DNA from: CAXBGS01 sp963975425
GTDB lineage: Bacteria; Planctomycetota; Planctomycetia; Pirellulales; Pirellulaceae
DNA length: 64,000 nt
NCBI GenBank assembly: GCA_963975425.1
Contig: CAXBGS010000001.1
Coordinates: forward strand, 868,001 to 932,000
Direction: 5' to 3'
In this document: piece after piece, positions 19,992-30,663 of the stretch
Layout: each line of letters starts with the position of its first letter
How positions within the stretch are numbered: position 1 is the stretch's first letter
The notes under the pieces: model-generated
Database searches by the model: none
Told to the model about the DNA's origin: nothing
The model's input: the letters and a program-made list of their open reading frames with translations, nothing else
Translations under genes and position numbers: made by a program

Positions 19992-21869
19992 ATGAAACCC
20001 AGAACCATTCTATTAGTCGCCGGCGCGGCTGGGTTTTCGACCCGTGACGTCTGGGAAGGCTACCGTCATGGCCTCAGCGAGCTCGGAATCCAGGTTGTTC
20101 CGTACGCCACTTTTTCGCTGCTGAGAATGCTGTCTCATGATGCGGTCGGCAACGATATTATCGGCAAAGCGCATGACATTCGTAATGGAATCGATGCCGT
20201 CGTTTTCGTCGACGGTTTGTTTTTTCGCGGCGAGCGTCGATGGGTGCCTGAAACGCTTCGCCGTTCGGGTATCCCCACCGCGGTTATCAAAACAGACGAC
20301 CCTTATGCGCAGATCGACGATGTAAATCACCTCTACGATCACGTGTTCACCAACGAACTGGCTTCTCGATCGGCAAACGACGTTTATTTGCCCACCGCAA
20401 CCCTGCCGCCGCCAGAAACGGTTGCCGACACATCGGAAACGAGCGACCTGGTCTTTATCGGCACGTTGTTCGAAGACCGTGTTGCGATGATGCAACATCT
20501 TGCCGATCACTGTGCCGCAAGAAATTTAAAGCTACGTCTTGCAGGCAACTTCCCAACCGGTGCCGCGCGGCTGAAACGTTGTCCCGCGGTAAAGTTGACG
20601 CATCAAACCGTGCGGCCTGATGAAAAGTGGCGGATGTATGCCGCAAGCAAAATTGTCGTCAACCTCTTTCGCGAATCATCCGACGCCGTCTCACCGAACC
20701 CACGTGTTTTTGAAGTCACGTCGATGGGCGGGCCGGCGCTTCTGAGCGGACCTCGGCGGGACGAAGTGACGCGAACGTTTGGTGATTCGATTTACTATTT
20801 TGACGATGTCAATGAAATGAAGTCGCAAGTGGATTTGGCGATCGCGGATGTGGAAGAACGCCGCCGCCGGGTCTCACGAGCCAAGGAGATCACGCTCGCC
20901 GGACACCTGTATCGTCATCGTTGCCAGACATTGTTGTCACATCTAGGCCGCGCCGCTGCAAACGGTCCCGCCGCCGCAACAAACGTTGCGGTCCGGCAAA
21001 AAACCCACGGTCCCGGCAACGAATCACGCCTGGGTTGGATTATTGGTTGCGGTCGAACGGGTTCAACTTGGCTGTGTGAAATGTTGGATGCGGTTCCGGG
21101 TATCGATGGTTGGCACGAACCGTACTTTGGACGACTCTTACAACACCTGTCGTCGCGTCCAGAAGAACGCAGACGACCCTCTGCATTTTTTTTCGAAGGC
21201 TACCAGCAAGCGGGTCTGCAAGCGGTCCGGCGGGCCTTCTATGACGTGGCACTCGCTCGGTACCCCGGATGGACGAAACAGTCATTGGTCGTGAAAGAAG
21301 TCAATACGCCGGAATTGTTTCCGTTGATTGAGGAAATCTTTCCCGCGGCCGCCATGATCATGCTGGTGCGAGATCCGCTGGACGTGCTCGATTCATACAT
21401 CGACATGCGTAAGCCGGGCAGTTGGAATCGAGCGAGCGATCCGTCACCGAGTGACGCACCGGAACATTTGGCGAGACACATCGAGGGCAGCATGACGGCT
21501 GCGGCTGACGCATTTGATCGTTTTCCCGACGACCGCAAGTTGCAACTGCGATACGAAGAAATGCTGAACGATCCGGTCGGCGCGCTGCGCGCGTGCTGTT
21601 CGTTGTTGGGCAACGAAGTCAATGACGCCACCCTGAAGAACATTTCGGAACAATTCTGCTTTGATTCGCATGAAGACACCGGCCAAGGAGCGTTTCGACG
21701 ATTCGGTGAAGCCGGCATCTGGCAACGATCTGGCAACTTCGATGATTCTGTTTCCGAGATGGCAAATTCTATCCTGGGAACGCTACGGACTCGTCTGCGA
21801 TACAATGAAGCTGACTGTTCTGCGGAAGAACCGCAGAAACGAATGTCTCGGTCTCACCAAGCCAGATGA
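19992..21869 (+). CDS. Glycosyltransferase-sulfotransferase fusion protein
   Basis: A 625-aa cytoplasmic protein in two parts. Residues about 1-320 resemble CgeB/YkvP-type glycosyltransferases: Rossmann-like start (TILLVAGAAGFSTRDVWEG), DLVFIGTLFEDRV and the late NPRVFEVTSMGGPALLSGP (236-254), the usual nucleotide-sugar-binding end of GT-B enzymes. After a linker rich in Ala (320-345), residues about 346-600 form a PAPS-dependent sulfotransferase: the 5'-phosphosulfate loop GCGRTGSTWL (352-361) and a 3'-phosphate motif in RDPLDVLDSY. The same chain could add a sugar and sulfate the product. Its stop overlaps the kinase start by four bases (ATGA). The fusion reads through in one frame with no sign of a frameshift. 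Confidence 0.85.
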   Translation: MKPRTILLVAGAAGFSTRDVWEGYRHGLSELGIQVVPYATFSLLRMLSHDAVGNDIIGKAHDIRNGIDAVVFVDGLFFRGERRWVPETLRRSGIPTAVIKTDDPYAQIDDVNHLYDHVFTNELASRSANDVYLPTATLPPPETVADTSETSDLVFIGTLFEDRVAMMQHLADHCAARNLKLRLAGNFPTGAARLKRCPAVKLTHQTVRPDEKWRMYAASKIVVNLFRESSDAVSPNPRVFEVTSMGGPALLSGPRRDEVTRTFGDSIYYFDDVNEMKSQVDLAIADVEERRRRVSRAKEITLAGHLYRHRCQTLLSHLGRAAANGPAAATNVAVRQKTHGPGNESRLGWIIGCGRTGSTWLCEMLDAVPGIDGWHEPYFGRLLQHLSSRPEERRRPSAFFFEGYQQAGLQAVRRAFYDVALARYPGWTKQSLVVKEVNTPELFPLIEEIFPAAAMIMLVRDPLDVLDSYIDMRKPGSWNRASDPSPSDAPEHLARHIEGSMTAAADAFDRFPDDRKLQLRYEEMLNDPVGALRACCSLLGNEVNDATLKNISEQFCFDSHEDTGQGAFRRFGEAGIWQRSGNFDDSVSEMANSILGTLRTRLRYNEADCSAEEPQKRMSRSHQAR

Positions 21870-24800
21870 ACACATCCGATTCTTTTGCCGCAGACGACGA
21901 TGACCAGCCTGATCGGGACGGCTCGCAAGACAGACCCGAAACCATATTCAACGATCGGGACGATCAGTCGCAAACGGCGCTAAAAAATTCTGACTACGAC
22001 ACGATAGGATCGTTACTCAGCCCGTCCGATTCGCTGATCGGCGAAACCGTGACGCTGAATCTAGAGTCCGGCAGCACGATCGGTAATTTTCGGCTCATCA
22101 GTCGATTGGGCATCGGCGGCTACGGCGCCGTCTATAAGGCGGATGACTTGCGACTGGGGCGCCAGGTTGCCATCAAGGTCACCCATGGCAGCGGATCGGC
22201 CGATGCGGATGAGTATTACAAACGAGTCTTTCATGAAGGCCGCGCCGCCGCCGCTCTGGACCATCCGAACATCGTTTCGATCTATGACGTCGCCTCGCGG
22301 GAAGGCAAGCCGTACATCGTTTCTCAGCTAATCGATGGCATCACGCTGCGAGAACGCATGAAACAATCGCGGTTGAGACACCGCGACGCCGCCAAATCAT
22401 TGATCTTGATTGCCCGTGCGATCGAGTACGCTCACGACAGGGGCATCATCCACCGTGACTTGAAACCGAGCAACATCCTGCTCGATCGCAACGGGACCCC
22501 GTACGTCAGCGATTTCGGAATTGCCAAACACGAGTCCAGTGACGAAACGATCTCGCACGAAAGTTCCATCATCGGAACGCCTTCCTACATGTCGCCCGAG
22601 CAGGCTGCGGGACGTTCCAAGCATGTTGATCGTCGCAGCGATCTCTATTCACTGGGCGTGATCATGTATGAACTGCTAACGGGCGAGCGACCGTTTCGTG
22701 GCAGCACACAGATGCTGATTCAGCAGGTCATTCACACCGACCCGCCGTTGCCCCGATTGCTCGATTCGTCGGTGCCACGCGACTTGGAAACAATTTGCTT
22801 GAAGTGTTTGGACAAGAATCCGAATCGTCGATACGAAAGCTGTGGCGAATTCGCCGACGAACTGCAACGCTTTCTCGACGGCACGCCGATTCTCGCCCGT
22901 CCGATTTCCAGGCCCGAGAAATTTTTGCGATTGTGCCAGCGGAACCCCGCCTCGGCCACACTGGGGCTGACCGCGATCCTAGCTGTCTGCATTGGGCTAG
23001 CCGGTGTCACATGGCAGTGGCGACGCGCCGAACACAGCCGTCGTCTGGAATCGATTGCCCGCGAACAGGTGGAAACGTCACGTACTAAACTTGCCGAACA
23101 GTTCGATCGTTCGCAGTCGCTATTGCATAACGCCGAGTCGATTCTGGTCTACCGTGCTCTATCCAGTGGCGACCACCGACGAGCCAAAAGCCTGTTCGAA
23201 CAGTTGCCGAAAAAATTTGGCATAGACTATCGATTCCTGAAGAATCAATTAACAAAGACGGTTGTGGTCGCTGGTCATATCGAGCCGACAACCGACATTG
23301 CCCTATCCGACGACGAGCGATTCGTTGCCGCGACGGGACTGCGAACCCTCTTGGTCTGGGATTCGGCGACCGAACGTATCGTGCATCGCTATCGTGAAAA
23401 AGGCAAGCAGTTACGTGCCGTTGCGTTCCGTCCCGACAGCCATTTGTTGGCGTGGGGTGGCGAGAGCGGCGATGTTCATTTCCACGAAATTGGTCAGCCG
23501 GAAAGACAGCGTCGGCAGCTAAAACACGGGGCACCGATCAACGTGGTCCAGTTCTCGAATAACGGCGAACACTTGTTTTCCGCCGGTGATGACGGGCGAG
23601 TGGTGAAATGGTCGGTTGAAACGGGCAAACCGAGCGAGCCGATTGCTGTCGAGCAGTCACCGATTCTATGTGCCGACGTGATCTCTGATTTCGAATTAGT
23701 TACGGGCCATGACAACGGCAAGATTTTTCGCGTCAACATCCAGTCAGGCGACTCACGCTTGATCCAGCAGCGAAGGTTCTCAGTCTTATCCATCGATGTG
23801 AGTGACGATGGATCTTTGATGGCGTGCGGCGCTAAGAACAATCAATTCGAAGTCGGCAGTTTCGAGAACCCGGCCGAACGCAAAATTTACGATAACCTTG
23901 GCGGCCCGATCATGGACGTTCACTTTGCCGATAATCAAAACTCGTTGGTGACGGCCGATTTGTTCGGACGGATATGTGTTTGGCCACTGACCGACCAACA
24001 AACCGGATTTCAATATAGTTTGAAGCAAGGACACAATCACATTGCCGTCGGGCCTCAGTCGGGTCAGGTTCTGATCGGTTCAGGTGGTGGATCGATTGTT
24101 CGCGTGCAATCAACGGCCACCTTTCCGGACATGATTCACGACAAAGACGGTGGCATTCGAAAAATCTTGATCTCAGGCTCGACATTTGTCGTTTGCCACG
24201 ACCAGGGAACCGCTACCGTATTCGACCGCCAAACGGGCCTCCGGTTACAGACGATTGGAAAGCCGGTTGGCGCGAAAAATCGCGGACAGGGCATCCCCAT
24301 GGATACCCTGACTTGTGTCGACCAATCCGATGCGGGTGAATCGTTGGTGTTTGGTACCAACCAAGGTCAGCTGGCCGTCTGGAAATCGGGCGACGGGCGA
24401 CTTCGTCGTGTTGGTCCGCCAAACGAGGAATCGATTTCATCCATCAAGGTTGGTTCTGCTGGTCGCTATGCAATCACGGGATCGATCAACGGCACGATTC
24501 GCTGGTGGGATTTGAGCGCCGCCGAATCATCCGAGGTGATCGTCAAGCATCTTGGTGTGGTTCGAGGGCTGTGTCTGTCGCCAGACGAAAAACGATGTGT
24601 TGGTGTCACGGCGGCTGGCACAGCAGTCCTCATCGACGTCGCCAACCGAACCCAGATAATGACTTCTGATTTACAACACCCCGGACACTGCGTCGCTTTC
24701 TCGCCCGACGGCAGGCAGTTGGCGATCGGAACGGCCCAAGGTCGCATCCTGCGTCTTTCGCCTGACCTGTCGACCGAACTGGGCGTTATCGATGCTCACA

Positions 24801-25030
24801 TCGGGTCGATCAATGAGCTTGCCTATTGCGACAATGGCGAAACGATCGTGTCGGTCGGCAACGACAACTACCTTGCTTTCTCGTCAACTAAAATGAATCG
24901 GACGGGACTGAAAAGCCAACAAGTTCACGAAAAGTCAGTTCGCGCGCTGGCCATCAGCCCTGACGAACAGTGGATGGTGACCGGTGACACCGAAGGAAAA
25001 ATTCAGATTTGGAACACCAACGAAAACTAG
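21866..25030 (+). CDS. Membrane Ser/Thr protein kinase with WD40 repeats
   Basis: A 1054-aa Hanks-type kinase. The catalytic domain spans about 75-340: Gly loop LGIGGYGAVY (81-90), Lys in VAIKV (104), HRDLKPSN (196-203), DFG (216-218) and GTPSYMSPEQAAG. A single membrane helix follows at about 364-385 (GLTAILAVCIGLAGVTW), then a coiled linker and WD40-like blades from about 480 to the end (for example FSNNGEHLFSAGDDGRVVKW, ISPDEQWMVTGDTEGKIQIW). The acidic N terminus (1-70) is low complexity. All catalytic residues look intact. Translation is coupled to the upstream glycosyltransferase-sulfotransferase gene by an ATGA overlap. WD40 kinases of this architecture are expanded in planctomycetes; substrates are unknown. 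Confidence 0.93.
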   Translation: MNTSDSFAADDDDQPDRDGSQDRPETIFNDRDDQSQTALKNSDYDTIGSLLSPSDSLIGETVTLNLESGSTIGNFRLISRLGIGGYGAVYKADDLRLGRQVAIKVTHGSGSADADEYYKRVFHEGRAAAALDHPNIVSIYDVASREGKPYIVSQLIDGITLRERMKQSRLRHRDAAKSLILIARAIEYAHDRGIIHRDLKPSNILLDRNGTPYVSDFGIAKHESSDETISHESSIIGTPSYMSPEQAAGRSKHVDRRSDLYSLGVIMYELLTGERPFRGSTQMLIQQVIHTDPPLPRLLDSSVPRDLETICLKCLDKNPNRRYESCGEFADELQRFLDGTPILARPISRPEKFLRLCQRNPASATLGLTAILAVCIGLAGVTWQWRRAEHSRRLESIAREQVETSRTKLAEQFDRSQSLLHNAESILVYRALSSGDHRRAKSLFEQLPKKFGIDYRFLKNQLTKTVVVAGHIEPTTDIALSDDERFVAATGLRTLLVWDSATERIVHRYREKGKQLRAVAFRPDSHLLAWGGESGDVHFHEIGQPERQRRQLKHGAPINVVQFSNNGEHLFSAGDDGRVVKWSVETGKPSEPIAVEQSPILCADVISDFELVTGHDNGKIFRVNIQSGDSRLIQQRRFSVLSIDVSDDGSLMACGAKNNQFEVGSFENPAERKIYDNLGGPIMDVHFADNQNSLVTADLFGRICVWPLTDQQTGFQYSLKQGHNHIAVGPQSGQVLIGSGGGSIVRVQSTATFPDMIHDKDGGIRKILISGSTFVVCHDQGTATVFDRQTGLRLQTIGKPVGAKNRGQGIPMDTLTCVDQSDAGESLVFGTNQGQLAVWKSGDGRLRRVGPPNEESISSIKVGSAGRYAITGSINGTIRWWDLSAAESSEVIVKHLGVVRGLCLSPDEKRCVGVTAAGTAVLIDVANRTQIMTSDLQHPGHCVAFSPDGRQLAIGTAQGRILRLSPDLSTELGVIDAHIGSINELAYCDNGETIVSVGNDNYLAFSSTKMNRTGLKSQQVHEKSVRALAISPDEQWMVTGDTEGKIQIWNTNEN

Positions 25031-25106
25031 CGGCACAAAGTCTATCCAGACAAAACGCCTCGCTCATTAGGCAATGCTGGTAGCAGCACTTTTCAGAGAA
25101 TCCAAC

Positions 25107-26750
25107 TCAATACCACTGCATTGCGTATTCACGGAATCTTGCGATGGCAGCGTTTCGCTTGGTTTCTGATTCCTGGTAAGGTCGAATCCGATCTTGGTGC
25201 TGCGAAACCGTGTTGACGAAGAGATGTCTTGCGAACTGAAATCGCGTCCAGTCCCAGGGTTCTCGCTCGCCCCATGCTTGAACTTCCTGCTGGCGACGCG
25301 CCAGGATCGCCAAGACGCCCTCGCGAATGATGGAGTCGTCAATGTTGGTCAGCGACATCAACGGCAGCATGCCCTCGTCATCAATCTGCTTGACCGCAAT
25401 CATCACTGACGGGTGCAAATAGTCGTCGCGGATTCGTCCGACGTTGTAGCGATGTGCGACGTAATCGACCGGAAAGACACTGTGCGCCATCATCGTCAGC
25501 AAGAATGCCAACAGCTGTGCCCGGATAAGCCACCAAAAACCGCGACCGTGCCGGATTTTATATACAACCAGTAAGAAACCGATCACGACCAACGTGATGC
25601 CAAAGAACCCGACCGTTCGCATACGTGTCATGCCGTTATAGCCGACATAGATCATTAGTCGATTATAGACAGCCGCGGCCAGCAACAAGTTCTGTGCGGA
25701 CCAAACGCCAGCCAGCCGACGCAGCCATGGTAATCGGCGATCGGCCAGCATCGATCCGCTGAACATCAGTGAGAGTGTTCCCGTCGCCAAAGCAAGCGCG
25801 AACGTCAACCATGCGGCACCCTGGTGCGCGTAACCGGCGTAGTAAAACCCGTCCGGAAACTCGCGCCGCCACAACGTGATGAACTCGAACATCAAATAGA
25901 CGGTGAACAATGTGATCAGCGTCAACAACGTATTGCGATAGGCGACATACAAATCGGCAACATCCTGGTTCCCCGTGACTGGTGTCTGCTGCCTCGTCAC
26001 CGCGCCAATTCGAACGAAAGGTCTCGCCGGTCGCAGCAAACCCGCACCAATCAACATGGCCGCAATACAAAAAGGAAATTCCCAAATCGATATTCCTCGC
26101 GTCCAAGTCAAAACGTAATTCATTGCTCGGCTGAGTCGAATCGAGACAGAATCAAATAGATCCGGGTTGGCGAAAATGAAAATGCCGCCAAAACTGATCG
26201 CCGCGACAATGGGAAACAGCCACGACGATATGGCGGCAAGCATCGATGGCGGCGGTTCATTCCGATTCTCGGCGGCGACCGGTGCGCGGTTGCCCAGACG
26301 CAGGGCCGGCAATCGATGTCGAATCAGCCAAGCCGTGCCATCGGCAAGGACGCGTGAGGCAAACACGAACCCTTCCAGCACCAAGGGCACGGCACCGGCG
26401 GCCGACATGGCCAACGCAATGACAAGTGTGATCGCCGATGCGACGGCCCCCAACGATCCCGACCAGACGAGCCGAAGCGAGACCAACCCCATCAACGCAA
26501 CGACAGCGAGCGTGGAAAAGCTTGCAGGTTGCTCGGATTTTCCGAGCCAGAACAGACATGGCGACAACAGCAGGAATAACGCCGGACCGCTGTATCCCAT
26601 GCTTCTGAAAATCAGCAGGTCGGCCAACATGACCCAAACGATGATCGCGAGGAATTCCCGAAAACGCATCGGCTGACGTGTCGAGATCACGGCATGCGTT
26701 TGATCAACAGACGCCGTTGGACCGAAGTCTGCGGAACTGGGCTCATACAT
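25107..26750 (-). CDS. DUF4153/DUF4173-like polytopic membrane protein
   Basis: A 547-aa integral membrane protein with about ten to twelve hydrophobic segments. The first part (MGYSGPALFLLLSPCLFWL) and the conserved ETPVTGNQDVADLYVAYRNTLLTL-type central region (around residue 275-300) resemble DUF4153/DUF4173 proteins, which have no established function. The C-terminal ~120 residues are soluble and mostly helical (ALIARRQ-like repeats and WGEREPWDWTRF). It is transcribed toward the kinase gene; about 75 bases separate the two stops. The family call is from overall pattern, not from a diagnostic motif. Confidence 0.65.
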   Translation of the reverse strand: MYEPSSADFGPTASVDQTHAVISTRQPMRFREFLAIIVWVMLADLLIFRSMGYSGPALFLLLSPCLFWLGKSEQPASFSTLAVVALMGLVSLRLVWSGSLGAVASAITLVIALAMSAAGAVPLVLEGFVFASRVLADGTAWLIRHRLPALRLGNRAPVAAENRNEPPPSMLAAISSWLFPIVAAISFGGIFIFANPDLFDSVSIRLSRAMNYVLTWTRGISIWEFPFCIAAMLIGAGLLRPARPFVRIGAVTRQQTPVTGNQDVADLYVAYRNTLLTLITLFTVYLMFEFITLWRREFPDGFYYAGYAHQGAAWLTFALALATGTLSLMFSGSMLADRRLPWLRRLAGVWSAQNLLLAAAVYNRLMIYVGYNGMTRMRTVGFFGITLVVIGFLLVVYKIRHGRGFWWLIRAQLLAFLLTMMAHSVFPVDYVAHRYNVGRIRDDYLHPSVMIAVKQIDDEGMLPLMSLTNIDDSIIREGVLAILARRQQEVQAWGEREPWDWTRFQFARHLFVNTVSQHQDRIRPYQESETKRNAAIARFREYAMQWY

Positions 26751-26969
26751 CGCGATCGTCTCCGTATCATGCAGGACAGTTCCCAGTACGGTAACGCACG
26801 CCGGTTAGGTCGGACGAATTCGGAAAAATCGTGACATTCACCGAAGTCGCCCATGACTCTTACAAGCCGGTGCTGTGCAGCATTGATGAATAACTTTCAA
26901 TCAAAAAGGGGCTGGACACGAGCGCACGAACCTTGTTTAGCGGGAATGTTTCTGTGTCAAGGTTGGCGG

Positions 26970-26989
26970 CCAATCGAATACACGATTGG
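26970..26989. promoter_or_regulatory. Inverted repeat upstream of His-rich secreted protein gene
   Basis: CCAATCG (26970-26976) and CGATTGG (26983-26989) form a perfect 7-base inverted repeat with a 6-base loop, extendable by GGCG/CGCC after one mismatch. It sits about 50 bases before the start of the next gene, where an operator or leader hairpin would be expected. No matching regulator is identified. Confidence 0.35.
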
Positions 26990-27036
26990 ACGCCGCACTT
27001 GAAAACAATAGAACCTGTAACACTGGGATAAAATCC

Positions 27037-27408
27037 ATGCGAAATATTCTCATTGCAATCGCAGCCGTGGCGACGTTGATTTTCGTCGGCAACGCTATCG
27101 CTGCTACGCCAAGCACTAACGATGCCCCATCGATTCTCGTCGAATCGGCGTCAAACGCATCATCGATCGGCGTGACAAAGCCTGTCGCCAAAGCGCAGAC
27201 GATGGTCAACACTCAGATCGAACCACCGGTCGTACTCGACGAACAATCCGTCGAGCCGCAACCTCAGGCGGTTCACCAACATCATGGGCATTACCATCAC
27301 ACCTATCACAGGTCGCAACCACGTAAGAAGCAAAGCGTCTTTGACAAGTTAATGGACTTGGAAAGACGAAAGAACGCGTGGCTGATGAAGACCTTCTTGG
27401 GTCGTTAG
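27037..27408 (+). CDS. Small secreted His-rich protein
   Basis: A 123-aa protein with a clear signal peptide (MRNILIAIAAVATLIFVGNAIA-) and predicted cleavage after AIA/ATP. The mature part is Ser/Val/Pro-rich, followed by a His/Tyr cluster (HQHHGHYHHTYHRS) that could bind metal, then a basic, helical C-terminal block (SVFDKLMDLERRKNAWLMK). That closing block recurs, as far as I recall, at the ends of other small exported planctomycete proteins. ATG 27037 gives the signal peptide directly. A strong intrinsic terminator lies about 80 bases downstream, indicating a monocistronic, probably highly expressed gene. Function unknown. Confidence 0.75.
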   Translation: MRNILIAIAAVATLIFVGNAIAATPSTNDAPSILVESASNASSIGVTKPVAKAQTMVNTQIEPPVVLDEQSVEPQPQAVHQHHGHYHHTYHRSQPRKKQSVFDKLMDLERRKNAWLMKTFLGR

Positions 27409-27434
27409 TTACTCCGATAAGCGACCGAAAGAGA

Positions 27435-27462
27435 CCGTCCGTTTCTTCTTAATCACGGACGG
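27435..27462 (+). other. Hairpin in 3' region of His-rich gene
   Basis: CCGTCCGT (27435-27442) pairs with ACGGACGG (27455-27462) around a 12-base loop. It lies between the stop codon of the His-rich gene and the terminator and has no T tract of its own. It may stabilise the mRNA end. Confidence 0.55.
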
Positions 27463-27487
27463 CAACAAAACGCAGTCTTGCCAGCGT

Positions 27488-27523
27488 CGTGCCCGCTCGT
27501 CCTTCGAGCGGGCACGTTTTTTT
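27488..27523 (+). terminator. Strong rho-independent terminator
   Basis: Perfect 12-base stem CGTGCCCGCTCG (27488-27499) / CGAGCGGGCACG (27505-27516), 5-base loop TCCTT, followed by seven T (27517-27523). It ends the His-rich secreted protein transcript. It is the clearest terminator in the window. Confidence 0.93.
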
Positions 27524-27757
27524 GTCCGCGTGTTCTTTCGAAAAAGACAATGACTTATCCGACCGCAATGCGACCATCGGAGTTCACGCGGACACGGTTT
27601 CTGACGCCAGTTGGGCGCCATGAAACTTCAACAAGAACCGTTAACAACATGAAACGTTACTTCAACCGGATGAACCTTGGGTATGCTGCCGTCACCCGAC
27701 GGTGGACCGTACTGGGGTAAACGTGACTAAGAAGTCGATTTCAATTTTGAAACGACT
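27524..27757. other. Non-coding stretch
   Basis: Together with the hairpins above, about 350 bases separate the His-rich gene from the convergent sulfatase gene. Beyond the terminator I see no feature. A short open frame on the + strand spans the terminator hairpin and lacks coding character. Confidence 0.5.
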
Positions 27758-29386
27758 CTAGTCCTTGCGTTCAAATTTTCCCGTCGCCAATTCGATGTGG
27801 CGATTGAGCATTCGCTCCCACTCTTCTGTCAATTCAGCGAGCTTATCGGGGTGCGCGTCGGCGAGGTCGTTCGTCTCCGTGCGGTCGACGTCCATCCGAT
27901 AAAGCTCCCACGGGCCCAACACCTGCGTGCCGGCTCGCTTGTCGCCACTTGTTGCGGCACTGACTTTCCAATTGCCTTGACGCAGCGCACGATTATTTTC
28001 GTGCATCCACCAAAGGCTCCGCGGCGACGATTGCTTTTGTGTCTCGGCCTTCGCTGCCGCCATAAAACTTTTTCCCGGCCGAGGCGGTGTGTGTTGCGCA
28101 TCAATTTTTGACACATCCATCACCGTCGGCCAAACGTCGATCACGTGGAACGGTTCTTCTCGAAACTGATTTCCTTTTTCAATCGCGGCAGGCCAATGCA
28201 CGATAAACGGCGTTGCGGTACCGCCTTCATGCGACCAAGTTTTGTGGTACCGGAACGGCGTATTGCAAACCGTCGACCAACCGGGGCCCAAACACAAATG
28301 CGATTTCCACGATCCCATCGGAGCCGACGGGTCGTGACCGTCACCGCGAACCATGATTTCGGCGCTCGCGCCGTTGTCGGACAAAAACATCACCAACGTA
28401 TTGTCCCAAGCGTCCATCGCACGAACCTGATCGAGGACGCGGCCGATTTCGCGATCCATGCGATCAATCATCGCGGCATGAATCGCCATTTTGGTCGATT
28501 GGAATTCTTTTTGTTCATCCGTCAGTTCTTTCCAAGGAATCGGACGGTTCACTTCGCCCGTGCCCAAGCTTTCGTACGCATCGGCAAAGTGATAGGGCGG
28601 TCCGACATCGGGCATGACGTCCGAGAGGGTTGCCGAAACCAGACCCAAGTCCTTGATCCGCTGCCAGCGTTGTTGACGAATCTCTTCCCAGCCGACTTTG
28701 TATCGTTCTCGGTAGCGGTCGATATCTTCGGGCAAGGCATGCAGCGGAAAGTGCGGGGCGGCGAAGGCTAAATAATGAAAGAAGGGTCGATCCGCGTATT
28801 GATCGGCGTGCTCTTTCAGACATTCAATCGCGTGATCGGCCAGCGCGATTGTTGCGTAGTAACCTGTCTCTTTTTCCACCGGGGCAAGCGGTTGGTCATC
28901 TTTCCAGTGCTTGGTGGGGTTAAAGAACCGATGCTGGTCCAACAGGTAATAAGAACGGTCGAAGCCGTTTTCGATTGGCATGCCATCGATGTGCCATTTT
29001 CCCGTGTGATAGGTACGGTATCCCGCGTCGCCCAAGGGACGGCAAATCAGCGGCGCCCAATCGGGACGCGGCGCACGGTTGCCGCCTCCGCTGACGATTC
29101 CAGGCACCTCGTCACGTCGAATACTTTGTGCGTAGTATCCCGTCAGCAGCGACGCGCGCGTCGGCCAGCAACGCCCCGTGTTGTAGAACTGCGTGAAACG
29201 CACCCCGCCCTCGGCCAGCGCGTCCAGGTTCGGCGTCTCAATTTCGCCGCCGTAACAACCCAGATCCGAAAACCCCAAGTCGTCCGCCATGATCAATAAA
29301 ATGTTGGGCCGATCGTCGGCGTGTACGTCGTTACAGGCCAACAAGACCGCCACAAGGGCGAACAAACGACAGAGCGGGTGAACCAT
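27758..29386 (-). CDS. Secreted arylsulfatase-family sulfatase
   Basis: A 542-aa type I sulfatase with signal peptide (LCRLFALVAVLLACNDVHA-). The start of the mature domain RPNILLIMADDLGFSDLGC supplies metal-binding Asp residues; the formylglycine site is CWPTR within GRCWPTRASLLTG, followed by the GYYAQSIR segment; other active-site pieces are GYRTYHTGKWH and FLSDNGAS. The Cys is converted to formylglycine by an FGE enzyme not encoded here. ATG 29386 gives the signal peptide and has GAAGAG nine bases upstream. Such enzymes desulfate algal polysaccharides in marine planctomycetes; the exact substrate is not readable. Confidence 0.93.
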   Translation of the reverse strand: MVHPLCRLFALVAVLLACNDVHADDRPNILLIMADDLGFSDLGCYGGEIETPNLDALAEGGVRFTQFYNTGRCWPTRASLLTGYYAQSIRRDEVPGIVSGGGNRAPRPDWAPLICRPLGDAGYRTYHTGKWHIDGMPIENGFDRSYYLLDQHRFFNPTKHWKDDQPLAPVEKETGYYATIALADHAIECLKEHADQYADRPFFHYLAFAAPHFPLHALPEDIDRYRERYKVGWEEIRQQRWQRIKDLGLVSATLSDVMPDVGPPYHFADAYESLGTGEVNRPIPWKELTDEQKEFQSTKMAIHAAMIDRMDREIGRVLDQVRAMDAWDNTLVMFLSDNGASAEIMVRGDGHDPSAPMGSWKSHLCLGPGWSTVCNTPFRYHKTWSHEGGTATPFIVHWPAAIEKGNQFREEPFHVIDVWPTVMDVSKIDAQHTPPRPGKSFMAAAKAETQKQSSPRSLWWMHENNRALRQGNWKVSAATSGDKRAGTQVLGPWELYRMDVDRTETNDLADAHPDKLAELTEEWERMLNRHIELATGKFERKD

Positions 29387-29658
29387 CGAAAAACTCTTCA
29401 ACAAGGGGATTGTTTGTGATCTGGTCCCATTGCACGCCAGGGGCAATGAGCACGTAACCAGACGCGCCGGCTTTTACTCGGGGCATGGGTGACGTGAACT
29501 GCGACCGGCTCAGCGATCAGAAAATTGAATTGGAACCGAGTGGGTGGGATTGTTGCGTCGCAAACAGAGCACCATCTTTGACCGGACGCTGCGCGAAATC
29601 AAGCGTCGCAGACCGGCCGACGATCAGAACGATGAGGATGGTACGGTGTCGGGCTGGT

Positions 29659-30663
<1,005 letters not shown>

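Noticed and set aside
27478..27720. An 80-aa + strand frame downstream of the His-rich gene
   Set aside because: It runs through the strong terminator hairpin and has no domain or ribosome-binding site.
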